Below are positions 10,645-17,985 of a stretch of DNA of 58,706 bases, in pieces. The notes beneath the pieces were generated by a model that was given only the letters and a program-made list of their open reading frames with translations, was not told the DNA's origin and made no database searches. Numbering within the stretch: the stretch's first letter is position 1; each line of letters opens with the position of its first letter. Origin of the DNA: DAOUBF01 sp034432795 (GTDB lineage: Bacteria; Chloroflexota; Anaerolineae; DSLN01); assembly GCA_034432795.1 (NCBI GenBank), contig DAOUBF010000028.1, positions 1-58,706 on the forward strand, in the 5' to 3' direction. Both the position numbers and the translations under genes were made by a program.

Positions 10645-11232
10645 TCAGCGCGGCGCCAGGTAGCCCAACGCCAGGCGGATGCGCTCTTCCAACGGCATCG
10701 TGGGGTCGCGGGGGAGGGATTGCAGCGCCGATTGGGCTTCTACAATGCTGTAGCCCAGGCTGGTCAGCGCGGCGATCACCTCGGCATCTACGTCGCTGAC
10801 CATCGCCAGCGGCGAGGGGACGGCCGGGCCGATCAGCTTGTCTTTGAGATAAAAGACGATGCGTTCGGCGGTCTTGCGCCCGATACCCGGCACGCGTTGT
10901 AAAACCTCCGGCTCGCTGTGGGTGACGGCGCGATGCAGCAGTTCCGGCGTAAGGGTGGAGACAATGGACAGGGCTGTGCGCGGGCCGACGCCGCTCACCC
11001 CCAGCAACGCCTCAAATACGGCCCGCGACTCCTCCGTAGCGAAGCCGTACAGTGTCAGTTCATCTTCGCGGACGTGCAGATGCGTGTACAGGTGGACGGG
11101 GCGGCCGAGGCTCGCGCCGACCTCGTCAAACAGGCTGGTGGGAACATGCACCTTCAGGCCGACGCCGCCGACCTCAACGATCAGGTAATCCGGCCCGATA
11201 GCTTGAATGAGGCCCTTGAGGCTGGCGATCAC
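10645..11232 (-). CDS. ruvA: Holliday junction DNA helicase subunit RuvA
   Basis: A 195-residue RuvA starting (V/M)IASLKGLIQAIGPDYLIVEVGGVG, the OB-fold domain I that binds four-way junctions. The two helix-hairpin-helix motifs LLGVSGVGPRTAL and LQRVPGIGRKTAERI (domain II) follow, then domain III (EVIAALTSLGYS), which contacts RuvB. GTG 11232 overlaps the ruvC stop by 4 bases; the longer frame from 11271 lies inside ruvC. No ruvB is in the window. Confidence 0.95.
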   Translation of the reverse strand: MIASLKGLIQAIGPDYLIVEVGGVGLKVHVPTSLFDEVGASLGRPVHLYTHLHVREDELTLYGFATEESRAVFEALLGVSGVGPRTALSIVSTLTPELLHRAVTHSEPEVLQRVPGIGRKTAERIVFYLKDKLIGPAVPSPLAMVSDVDAEVIAALTSLGYSIVEAQSALQSLPRDPTMPLEERIRLALGYLAPR

Positions 11233-11720
11233 GTCAGGAAGGCCTTCATGCGCATAGTGTGCAGATGGCAAATGGCGATGGCCAGGGCATCGGCGGCGTC
11301 GTCAGGCTGGGGCACATCAGGCAAATTGAGCAATAGCCGCACCATCTCCTGCACCTGATCCTTGGCGGCGTTCCCATAGCCGGCCACCGCCTGCTTGACC
11401 TGGCGGGGCGTGTACTCGTCCACCGGGATGTGGGCGTGTGCCAGGGCCAGCAGCGCCACGCCGCGCGCCTGACCGACCGCCATAGCCGTGCGCACGTTGC
11501 GGCTGAAGAACAGTTCTTCTACCGCCGCCGCGTCAGGCTGATGCGTATGCACCAGTGCGCTGAGTTGGGCGTACAACGAAGCCAGGCGTTGGGCCAGAGG
11601 CACACCAGGCTCGGTGCGGATCACGCCGAAGGCGACGGCCTGAAGCGCGTCGCCCTCTTCCCGGACCAGCCCATAGCCGGTTGTGGCCGTGCCTGGATCG
11701 ATCCCCAGAACCACTACCAC
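11229..11720 (-). CDS. ruvC: Holliday junction resolvase RuvC
   Basis: A 163-residue RNase H-fold resolvase. The acidic residues are visible: Asp8 in LGIDPGTATTGYG, Glu68/69 in AAVEELFFSRN, and the Asp pair in PDDAADALAIA near the C-terminus. It nicks Holliday junctions delivered by RuvAB. It lies 14 bases after yebC and overlaps ruvA, the common bacterial yebC-ruvC-ruvA order. Confidence 0.95.
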   Translation of the reverse strand: MVVVLGIDPGTATTGYGLVREEGDALQAVAFGVIRTEPGVPLAQRLASLYAQLSALVHTHQPDAAAVEELFFSRNVRTAMAVGQARGVALLALAHAHIPVDEYTPRQVKQAVAGYGNAAKDQVQEMVRLLLNLPDVPQPDDAADALAIAICHLHTMRMKAFLT

Positions 11721-11734
11721 CGGACAACCCCGGC

Positions 11735-12493
11735 CTACACGGCCGCCGCCTCGTACTGCGCCATGACCTCGTCGCTGATGTGCAGGTTGGAGAAGACCTC
11801 CTGCACATCGTCCAGCTCTTCCAGGGTCTCAATCACCGACATGACCTGCAACGTGTCCTTGGGGTCCAGCTCAATGCGGGTCGTCGGCACCATGGTCAGT
11901 TCGGCAGCGGTCAGCTCAATGCCTGCCTCCAGCAGGGCCTGGCGGACCGCCTGAAAGCTCTCCAGGGGCGTGTAGATTTCAATCACATCATCGCCGATGA
12001 CCACATCGTCGGCCCCGGCCTCCACCGCGATCTCAAAGAGCTTGTCTGGGTCCACGCTATCCGTTGGCACGCTGAGGTAGCCCTTGCGCTGGAATTGCCA
12101 GGAGACAGCGCCGGTCTCGGCCAGGTTGCCGCCGGCGCGCGTCAGGGCGCGGCGCAGATCGGAGACGGTGCGGTTCTTGTTGTCGGTCAGCGCCCGGATC
12201 ATCAAGGCGACGCCGTGTGGCGCGTAGCCCTCGTACCACTGCTCTTCCAGGGCCTCGCCTTTGAGCGCACCGATCCCGCGCAGGATGGCGCGCTCAATGT
12301 TCTCTTTGGGCATGTTGTTGGCGCGGGCCTTATCTATGGCCAGGCGCAGCTTAAAGTTGGCCTCCGGGTCGCCTCCGCCCTCGCGTGCGGCAATGGTGAT
12401 CTCGCGCCCCAGGCGGGTGAAAAGCTGGCCACGCCGGGCATCGGCCACGCTCTTTTTACGCTTGATGGTTGACCATTTGCTATGTCCGGACAT
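11735..12493 (-). CDS. yebC: YebC/PmpR-family protein
   Basis: A 252-residue protein starting MSGHSKWSTIKRKKSVADAR, the near-invariant YebC N-terminus, with GGNLAETGAVSWQF and the acidic AGADDVVIGDD segment further on. YebC proteins are described as transcriptional regulators and, more recently, as translation factors for proline-rich stalls. ATG 12493 has AGGAG in front; the longer frame to 12691 crosses the promoter region and is rejected. Confidence 0.95.
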   Translation of the reverse strand: MSGHSKWSTIKRKKSVADARRGQLFTRLGREITIAAREGGGDPEANFKLRLAIDKARANNMPKENIERAILRGIGALKGEALEEQWYEGYAPHGVALMIRALTDNKNRTVSDLRRALTRAGGNLAETGAVSWQFQRKGYLSVPTDSVDPDKLFEIAVEAGADDVVIGDDVIEIYTPLESFQAVRQALLEAGIELTAAELTMVPTTRIELDPKDTLQVMSVIETLEELDDVQEVFSNLHISDEVMAQYEAAAV

Positions 12494-12547
12494 GCGTTCA
12501 CTCCTGGCAGCCGCGTTCGTCAAGGCCCTCCCGGCTGCTCGCCGTTG

Positions 12548-12556
12548 ATTATACCA
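12548..12556 (-). promoter_or_regulatory. extended -10 promoter of yebC-ruvC-ruvA
   Basis: On the minus strand TGG precedes a perfect TATAAT, an extended -10 element (TGnTATAAT). No good -35 box is seen. A start near 12541 would give a 5' UTR of about 48 nt. Confidence 0.6.
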
Positions 12557-12573
12557 TAGATCGGCCCAGGCCG

Positions 12574-12620
12574 TGTAGGGGAGGGTGGATTTCACATGAG
12601 GGCAGCCGTGCGCCCCTACA
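12574..12620. repeat. GTAGGGGC-family repeat with a long loop
   Basis: TGTAGGGG (12574-12581) pairs with CCCCTACA (12613-12620); the interior is diverged. It lies between the divergent yebC and iclR genes. Confidence 0.6.
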
Positions 12621-12631
12621 GCCGGCCCTTC

Positions 12632-12667
12632 TGGCGCGACTTGGCGCTGGCGACCCAAGTCGCGCCA
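12632..12667. repeat. perfect 13-bp inverted repeat upstream of the iclR promoter
   Basis: TGGCGCGACTTGG (12632-12644) and CCAAGTCGCGCCA (12655-12667) pair perfectly around a 10-base loop. It ends 10 bases before the iclR -35 box, so it may be a regulator site or a dispersed repeat. Confidence 0.7.
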
Positions 12668-12677
12668 AATTGGGGGC

Positions 12678-12706
12678 TTGACAACACCCAAAACCTGGTG
12701 TATACT
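12678..12706 (+). promoter_or_regulatory. promoter of the iclR regulator
   Basis: TTGACA (12678-12683), 17 bases, TATACT (12701-12706): a near-perfect sigma70 promoter. The predicted start is near 12713, at the edge of the operator palindrome. Confidence 0.85.
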
Positions 12707-12713
12707 TTTTATG

Positions 12714-12734
12714 GAATAAAAATCACTTTTATTC
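12714..12734. promoter_or_regulatory. candidate IclR operator (palindrome)
   Basis: GAATAAAA (12714-12721) and TTTTATTC (12727-12734) form a perfect AT-rich palindrome with a 5-base centre, placed over the predicted transcription start. The position suggests autorepression by the IclR protein encoded next. No second copy was seen upstream of the transport genes. Confidence 0.6.
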
Positions 12735-12749
12735 TATGAAAGCGCCGCC

Positions 12750-13580
12750 ATGCCGCCTCGGAATAAGGGTGCCTTAAACGAGCGCTATCGCATCCGCGCT
12801 GTGGAGCGGGCCCTCTCTCTGTTGCGTGTTTTCCTCAACCACGATACCGACCTCAGCGCCACCGAGATCAGTAAAGAACTCCACCTGGATTTGAGCACAA
12901 CCTTCCGCCTGCTGGTTACCCTTCAGGCGCAAGGCTTCGTGGAGCAGGACCCCACCAGCGGCAAGTATCGCCTGGGTGTGACCTGCCTGGAACTGGGCAG
13001 CCGTTTCCTCAAGAGCAATGACATCCGCAAGCGTGCCCTGGAGGCCATGGATGCGCTGCGCAATGAGTTCGGCGAGACCGTTCATCTGACCATCCTGGAT
13101 GGGAACGAGGTGGTGTACCTGGAGAAGCTGGCCGGCCTGCACCCTATCGGCTTCATGTCCTCACGTGTGGGCGGGCGTGCTCCGGCGCACTGCACCGGCG
13201 TAGGGAAGGCGCTCCTGGCGTATCTGCCCGACGGGGAACTGAATGCGCGTTTCCCCTCGCCCACGCTCAGGCGCTACACGGACACGACGATCACCGACCG
13301 GGAGGTGCTGCGGGCGGAACTGGCCCAGGTGCGGGAGCGCGGCTACGCCGTTGACCAGCAGGAGCACGAGATCGGCGTGAAGTGTGTGGCCGTGCCTATC
13401 TTTGACCATAAGGGGGTGGCGGCGGCGATGAGCGTCTCCGGCCCGGTGGAGCGGATGGACCAGCACATCCAGCAGGGCCGGCTGATTGAGCGCTTGCAGC
13501 AAGCCGCTGCGGTGATCTCGGCGCAGATGGGCGGCAGGCTGGCGACCCTGCCATCGCAAAAAAAGGTACTAACGGATTAG
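12750..13580 (+). CDS. IclR-family transcriptional regulator
   Basis: A 276-residue regulator. The N-terminal winged helix-turn-helix spans about 13-75 (VERALSLLRVFL, LSATEISKELHLDLSTTFRLLVTL). The C-terminal effector domain carries GRAPAHCTGVGKALLAYLP and the late GVKCVAVPIFDHKGVAAAMSVSGP. IclR proteins typically control sugar-acid and aromatic catabolism through small-molecule binding. It heads the catabolic island and probably regulates it. Its stop codon (13578-13580) is supplied by a copy of the SD-box element, so the last residues VLTD are repeat-encoded. Confidence 0.93.
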   Translation: MPPRNKGALNERYRIRAVERALSLLRVFLNHDTDLSATEISKELHLDLSTTFRLLVTLQAQGFVEQDPTSGKYRLGVTCLELGSRFLKSNDIRKRALEAMDALRNEFGETVHLTILDGNEVVYLEKLAGLHPIGFMSSRVGGRAPAHCTGVGKALLAYLPDGELNARFPSPTLRRYTDTTITDREVLRAELAQVRERGYAVDQQEHEIGVKCVAVPIFDHKGVAAAMSVSGPVERMDQHIQQGRLIERLQQAAAVISAQMGGRLATLPSQKKVLTD

Positions 13581-13595
13581 CCTTGTGGTTAAGGA
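13563..13595 (+). repeat. SD-box element, copy A
   Basis: AAGGTACTAACGGATTA then GCCTTGTGGTTAAGGA. It overlaps the end of iclR and contributes its stop codon. This copy lacks the final GGT of a Shine-Dalgarno box (AAGGACC instead). Confidence 0.8.
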
Positions 13596-13703
13596 CCTGA
13601 CGGATGTGCCCTATGGTTAGGGGAGAAGTCGCGTGAGCCAGGGTGGGGGTATGACACGGATTTAAACACGGAGGCACGGAGTCTGTTAGAAGGAGGCCTA
13701 TAA

Positions 13704-14027
13704 ATGGATCATATCATTGACACCGGCCAGCTTGTCCCTGTGCCACGCGACCATTCCGACAACACCCACATCGTCCGCCGGGACGACTTGAAGATCGGGC
13801 TGATCAGCGTGCGGCCCCACGAGGAGTTGCCGGTCCACGCCCACGAGCACGAAGACCAGTTCTATTACGTTCTGGAGGGCGAGGGCATCGTCAGTTGGGG
13901 CGGGCGGGATTACCCGCTCAAGCCGGGCACAGCGGTGTTGATTCCGCCTGGTGTGCCGCATGGGGTGCGCAACCCCCACGACACCCCCCTACGTTATCTG
14001 GATGTGTTCATCAACTGGAGGAAATGA
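13704..14027 (+). CDS. small cupin-fold protein
   Basis: A 107-residue single-domain cupin. Motif 1 is VHAHEHEDQFYYVLEGEG (His, His, Glu ligands) and motif 2 is IPPGVPHGVRNP (His), so metal binding looks intact. Small cupins beside 2-keto-3-deoxygluconate genes include KdgF, which opens unsaturated uronates; that role here is inferred from context only. ATG 13704 is preceded by AAGGAGG. Confidence 0.85.
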   Translation: MDHIIDTGQLVPVPRDHSDNTHIVRRDDLKIGLISVRPHEELPVHAHEHEDQFYYVLEGEGIVSWGGRDYPLKPGTAVLIPPGVPHGVRNPHDTPLRYLDVFINWRK

Positions 14028-14035
14028 GCTGTTTA

Positions 14036-14055
14036 CCCCACCGTTTACGGTGGGG
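14036..14055. repeat. 8-bp hairpin after the cupin gene
   Basis: CCCCACCG, loop TTTA, CGGTGGGG, starting 9 bases after the cupin stop. There is no U-tract, so it is more likely an mRNA-stabilising hairpin than a terminator. Confidence 0.6.
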
Positions 14056-14091
14056 CGTACCCCTGATAGAGGCGGTGTAAGCACCTGTCAG

Positions 14092-14127
14092 AAGGTACTA
14101 ACGGATTAGCCTTGTGGTTAAGGAGGT
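14092..14127 (+). repeat. SD-box element, copy B (drives the KDG kinase)
   Basis: AAGGTACTAACGGATTA, GCCTTGTGGTT, AAGGAGGT. CCTT (14110-14113) can pair with AAGG (14120-14123), the first half of the Shine-Dalgarno box AAGGAGG, which lies 5 bases before the GTG start at 14132. Confidence 0.85.
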
Positions 14128-14131
14128 CACA

Positions 14132-15127
14132 GTGGCCACTGTGGTGACGTTTGGCGAGGCGATGATCCGCCTGGCGCCACCTGACTTTGAACGCCTGGAG
14201 CAGGCCACCACGCTGAAGGTGACGGTGGGGGGCTCCGAGTTGACCGTCGCGGCGGGTGTGGCTCGCCTGGGGTTAAGCGCTGCCTGGGTCAGCCGCTTGC
14301 CCCGCAACCCCCTGGGCCGGATGGCGCAGAACAAAGCGCGTGAGTTCGGCGTGGATACCAGCCATATTGTGTGGACAAACGAGGACCGCATGGGGCTGTA
14401 CTTTGTGGAGTACGGCGCGGCCCCACGCGCCAGCAGCGTCCTGTATGACCGTGCCTACTCGGCCATCAGCCGCATCCAGCCCGGCGAGGTGGATTGGAAG
14501 AAGGTGTTGGAAGGGGCACGCTGGTTCCACACCAGTGGCATCACCCCGGCCCTGAGCGATAGCGCCGCTGCGGTGACGCTGGAGGCGCTGAAAACCGCCA
14601 AGGAGATGGGCTGTCAGGTGAGCTATGACCTGAACTACCGCGCTAAGCTGTGGTCGCAGGACAAAGCCCGCGCCGTTCAGGAACCCTTTATGCAGTACGT
14701 GGATGTGCTGATCACCACCGAGGAGGATACCCAGCGCGTCTTCGGCATTCAGAGCGACGATTACAAGCAGGTGGCGAAACTCCTGGCCGAGCGCTTTAAC
14801 TTCAAGGTGGTCACGATCACCCTGCGCGAGACGCCTTCCGTCTGGCGCAACACCTGGAGCGCCTTTGCCTATGCCGACGGTCAGTTCTACGAGGATGTGA
14901 CTTACGACATTGAGGTGGTGGACCGGCTGGGCGCGGGAGATAACTACACAGCGGGGTTCATCTATGGCTATCTGACCGCCGGGGTGGAGCAGGCGGTGCG
15001 CATCGGCAATGCCTTCTCGGCGCTCAAGCACACCTCGTGGAGCGACTTCAATTGGGCCACGCGCGAGGAAGTGGAGGTCCTGCTGAAGACGGCGGCTAAG
15101 GGTAGCGCCTTGCGCATCGTGCGCTAG
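14132..15127 (+). CDS. kdgK: PfkB-family sugar kinase, probable 2-keto-3-deoxygluconate kinase
   Basis: A 331-residue ribokinase-fold enzyme. It starts MATVVTFGEAMIRLAPP, has the early substrate motif VGGSELTVAAGVARLG, and the ATP/catalytic motif VVDRLGAGDNYTAGFIYGYL (catalytic Asp in GAGD). KDG kinase makes 2-keto-3-deoxy-6-phosphogluconate, the substrate of the aldolase encoded 14 bases downstream; that pairing supports the specific name. GTG 14132 is chosen because AAGGAGG lies 5 bases before it; a longer frame starting inside the repeat (14114) is rejected. Confidence 0.85.
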   Translation: MATVVTFGEAMIRLAPPDFERLEQATTLKVTVGGSELTVAAGVARLGLSAAWVSRLPRNPLGRMAQNKAREFGVDTSHIVWTNEDRMGLYFVEYGAAPRASSVLYDRAYSAISRIQPGEVDWKKVLEGARWFHTSGITPALSDSAAAVTLEALKTAKEMGCQVSYDLNYRAKLWSQDKARAVQEPFMQYVDVLITTEEDTQRVFGIQSDDYKQVAKLLAERFNFKVVTITLRETPSVWRNTWSAFAYADGQFYEDVTYDIEVVDRLGAGDNYTAGFIYGYLTAGVEQAVRIGNAFSALKHTSWSDFNWATREEVEVLLKTAAKGSALRIVR

Positions 15128-15140
15128 GAGGACGGGGCTT

Positions 15141-15788
15141 ATGCAAAAGGACGACCAGATTCGGCTGATCAGTGAGAGCGGCGTCATCGCCATCGTGCGC
15201 TTTGACCGCTCGGAAGAGTTGGTGGAGGTGGCGCGGGCCGTCCGGGCGGGCGGTGTGCGCGCCATTGAGTTCACCATGACCACGCCGAACGCCCTGGACA
15301 TCATCGCCCAGGCGGTGCGCGAGTTCGGCGACGAGGTGCTGTTGGGGGCGGGGACGGTGCTGGACCCGGAGACAGCGCGGGCAGCCATCCTGGCGGGGGC
15401 GGAGTTTATCGTCGCGCCCACGCTCAACCCCAGGGTGATTGAAGTGGCCCATCGCTACAGCAAAACGGTCATCCCCGGCGCGTTCACGCCGACGGAGATC
15501 TTGACCGCCTGGGAATGTGGCGCGGATTTCGTCAAGGTGTTCCCGGCGGAGTTCGGCGGCCCGGCGTACATCAAGGCGGTGCGCGCGCCCTTGCCGCAGG
15601 TGCGGCTGATCCCAGTAGGGGGCGTGTCACTGGAGACGGTGGGGGACTTCATTCGGGCCGGTTGTGCGGCGGTCGCCGTGGGCAGCCACCTGGTCAAGAA
15701 GAGCGCTATCGCGGCGCGCAACTTTGATGAATTGACGGAATTGGCGCGGCAGTTCGTCGCCGCCGTGAAGCAGGCCCGGACGGGGTAA
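15141..15788 (+). CDS. eda: KDPG/KHG aldolase
   Basis: A 215-residue class I aldolase. The Schiff-base Lys is in DFVKVFPAEFGG, and GAGTVLDPE and IPGAFTPTEI are the conserved phosphate and catalytic segments. It splits 2-keto-3-deoxy-6-phosphogluconate to pyruvate and glyceraldehyde 3-phosphate. It follows the KDG kinase gene closely, and the two together complete the lower uronate or modified Entner-Doudoroff route. Confidence 0.93.
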   Translation: MQKDDQIRLISESGVIAIVRFDRSEELVEVARAVRAGGVRAIEFTMTTPNALDIIAQAVREFGDEVLLGAGTVLDPETARAAILAGAEFIVAPTLNPRVIEVAHRYSKTVIPGAFTPTEILTAWECGADFVKVFPAEFGGPAYIKAVRAPLPQVRLIPVGGVSLETVGDFIRAGCAAVAVGSHLVKKSAIAARNFDELTELARQFVAAVKQARTG

Positions 15789-15793
15789 AGACC

Positions 15794-16471
15794 ATGCGAC
15801 GCATCATCCAGCCTATGCCGGCGCGGCCAGCGGAGGAACATCTGGCCGGCTTCCGCGAGTTGTTGAAGATCTTCAGCCCCTCGTGCGTAGTCTCGGATTG
15901 TATGGAACGAGCGGGGGTGTTGCGCAGCGACATCCGCCCCCTGTTTGAGGCGCGGTTCGTGGGCGCGGCCTTGACGGTGAAGTTGTACCCCGGTGACCTG
16001 GTGGATTGCCTGGATGCGCTGGCGGTGGCGCAGGCGGGCGATGTCATCGTGGTAGACGCCGCCGGCGAGACCGAGACCTCCATTTGGGGGGGGCTGATGG
16101 CGGGGCTGTGCCAGCAGAAGGGTGTCGTGGGCGCGGTGGTGGACGGGGCCATCCGCGACATTGACGAGATCAAAGCCCTGCGCTTCCCCATCTTCAGTCG
16201 GGCGATCGTGCCGCGCTCCACCCACTCGCCCTACTCCAAACGCCTGGAGCCGATTGAGGTGAATGTGCCCATCCAGTGCGGTGGCGTGCTGGTCTCCCCC
16301 GGCGACATTGTCCTGGCCGATGAGATCGGCGTGGTGGTCATCCCCCGCGAGCAGGCGGGCGAGGTGCTGGCGCGGGCGCAGGCGCAGGCCGCCCAAGAGG
16401 AGGCCACCCGCCAGCGCATCCGCCAGGGCAAGACGGTAGAGGAGATCCTGGCGGAGTTTGGGCGGCTGTAA
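15794..16471 (+). CDS. RraA-like / HMG-aldolase family protein
   Basis: A 225-residue protein of the RraA fold. VVGAVVDGAIRDIDEIK carries the Gly-x-Ile-Arg-Asp site that binds metal and substrate in 4-hydroxy-4-methyl-2-oxoglutarate aldolases, and GDVIVVDAAGE and GDIVLADEIGVVVIP are family landmarks. In sugar-acid operons such proteins are often aldolases or decarboxylases of oxo-acids; the substrate is unknown. It follows eda by 5 bases. Confidence 0.85.
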   Translation: MRRIIQPMPARPAEEHLAGFRELLKIFSPSCVVSDCMERAGVLRSDIRPLFEARFVGAALTVKLYPGDLVDCLDALAVAQAGDVIVVDAAGETETSIWGGLMAGLCQQKGVVGAVVDGAIRDIDEIKALRFPIFSRAIVPRSTHSPYSKRLEPIEVNVPIQCGGVLVSPGDIVLADEIGVVVIPREQAGEVLARAQAQAAQEEATRQRIRQGKTVEEILAEFGRL

Positions 16472-16539
16472 GGGGACGGCCGGGTGTGCCCGCACACAGA
16501 ATAGTCGCTTCGCTCCTGACGGAAGATGGAGGACGGAAG

Positions 16540-16566
16540 ACGGATTAGCCTTGTGGTTAAGGAGGT
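16540..16566 (+). repeat. SD-box element, copy C
   Basis: ACGGATTAGCCTTGTGG followed by TTAAGGAGGT, preceded by a GACGGAAGATGGAGGACGG-type repeat (16517-16539). No start codon lies at normal spacing; the next gene begins at 16753, so this copy is in the 5' leader of the transporter operon. Confidence 0.75.
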
Positions 16567-16752
16567 GAGGCCGGGCAGGGCAAAAGAGATGTGAACGGGC
16601 CACAAGCCAAATCGCTCTCTTGCTCCAGGGTGGGCTGAAGCCAACCGGATCGGGGCACGGCGCGCCGTGCTCCTGCCGGGTTCAGCAGCCGGGAGTAGAA
16701 GCGCCAATCGCACAAAATAAAGCGTTCATCTCTAGCAAGAAAGGAGAGTTCC

Positions 16753-17910
16753 ATGCGTTCCCAATCCTCGTTCAACCGGGGCCTGATTGCCTTAGTGACG
16801 GCGGTCGTCATCGTCGCCTTGGTTGGGTGTAGCAGCGCACAGCCGACCCCTGCCCCTACCCCAGCCACAGCCGCAACTTCAGCGCCAGCTTCAACCGGCC
16901 CAACGGCGGCAGATTATGAGGCCTATAAGCCCCCCTATGGAGCTTACTCACCTGTCCCTCTAAAGGAAGGCTCACAGGCCTCGTGCAAGAACGTGGCCTT
17001 CAAAGGGGGCAGACCACGCATTGCCTATATGCCGCCAGCAACCGAGTTCAACTACTATATCGCTATCGGTGAGGGCATCAAGGATCAAGCCGCAAAGGTG
17101 GGCGCCGATACCTTCATGCTGGCGCCACAAAGTGGGGCCGATATTGATGGCCAGATGGGGATGATCCAGGATGTGATCAGCCAGAAGGTGGACGCGATCA
17201 TTCTGTCCACCCATGATGAGAACGCGGCGGCGCCTCTGGTGAAGCGGGCTGTGGATCAGGGCATCGTCGTCGTCATTGTCAACTCTGATATTCCCAACTT
17301 CCCCGCCCCGGTGCACGGCGTGGTCGGCTACAGCCAGCGGCGGGGCACGTACAAGGCGGGGATGTATGTGGCCGGGATGTTCGGGGGCAAGGCCAAAGTG
17401 GGCGTGCTGGAGGGCCTGCCGGGCTACCACTCCACCGAACGCATTGGCGGCTACCTGGATGCCCTCAGCCAGTTCCCGGAGATGGAAGTCGTTGCCCAGT
17501 TGCCCACGAAGTGGAATGTGGAAACCGGCAACTCGGCCATGATGGACATGCTCCAGGCCCACCCGGAAATCCAGGTCGTGGTCACGGCGAATGACTATAT
17601 CTCTATCGGCGCATCCAAGGCGGCTGAAGCCTTGAACCGCACAGATGTGGCCAACTTCGGCAATGACGGCGATACGACCGGCCTGGAGTACATCTATGAG
17701 GGGCGCATGACGGCCACGGTGAACACAACGCCCTTTGTCATGGGGCAGGTGGTGCTCCAGGTCACTGTGGACTGTCTGAACGGGAAGTACCCTGGCGGCT
17801 GGGTGGAAACGCCGACGGTGATCGTGGACAAGACCAACGTGTTGCAGTTCCTGTGTCATCCGGAGACGCTGTATCCCAAGCCGTCCAAGACCTACGAGTG
17901 CCCGAAGTAA
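16753..17910 (+). CDS. sugar ABC transporter substrate-binding lipoprotein (RbsB/Peripla_BP_4 type)
   Basis: A 385-residue protein. The signal peptide ends in the lipobox ALVGC (Cys26), followed by a Pro/Thr/Ala-rich linker. The mature part has features of pentose/hexose-binding proteins: RIAYMPPATEFNYYIAIGEGIKDQA, DAIILSTHDENAAAPLVKRA, and FGNDGDTTGLEYI. It should deliver a sugar or sugar acid to the ATPase/permease pair encoded next. AAGGAGAG precedes ATG 16753. A hairpin follows the gene, as is usual for over-expressed binding proteins. Confidence 0.9.
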   Translation: MRSQSSFNRGLIALVTAVVIVALVGCSSAQPTPAPTPATAATSAPASTGPTAADYEAYKPPYGAYSPVPLKEGSQASCKNVAFKGGRPRIAYMPPATEFNYYIAIGEGIKDQAAKVGADTFMLAPQSGADIDGQMGMIQDVISQKVDAIILSTHDENAAAPLVKRAVDQGIVVVIVNSDIPNFPAPVHGVVGYSQRRGTYKAGMYVAGMFGGKAKVGVLEGLPGYHSTERIGGYLDALSQFPEMEVVAQLPTKWNVETGNSAMMDMLQAHPEIQVVVTANDYISIGASKAAEALNRTDVANFGNDGDTTGLEYIYEGRMTATVNTTPFVMGQVVLQVTVDCLNGKYPGGWVETPTVIVDKTNVLQFLCHPETLYPKPSKTYECPK

Positions 17911-17921
17911 ACGACGAGGGA

Positions 17922-17953
17922 GTGTAGGGGCGAGGCAAGCCCCGCCCCTACAC
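17922..17953. repeat. hairpin repeat after the binding-protein gene
   Basis: GTGTAGGGGCG (17922-17932) pairs with CGCCCCTACAC (17943-17953), GTAGGGGC family. It lies 12 bases after the stop of the binding-protein gene and may stabilise its mRNA. Confidence 0.8.
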
Positions 17954-17985
17954 CGGGCCTCCGTCCCCGGTCATGGGGAAGGGTG

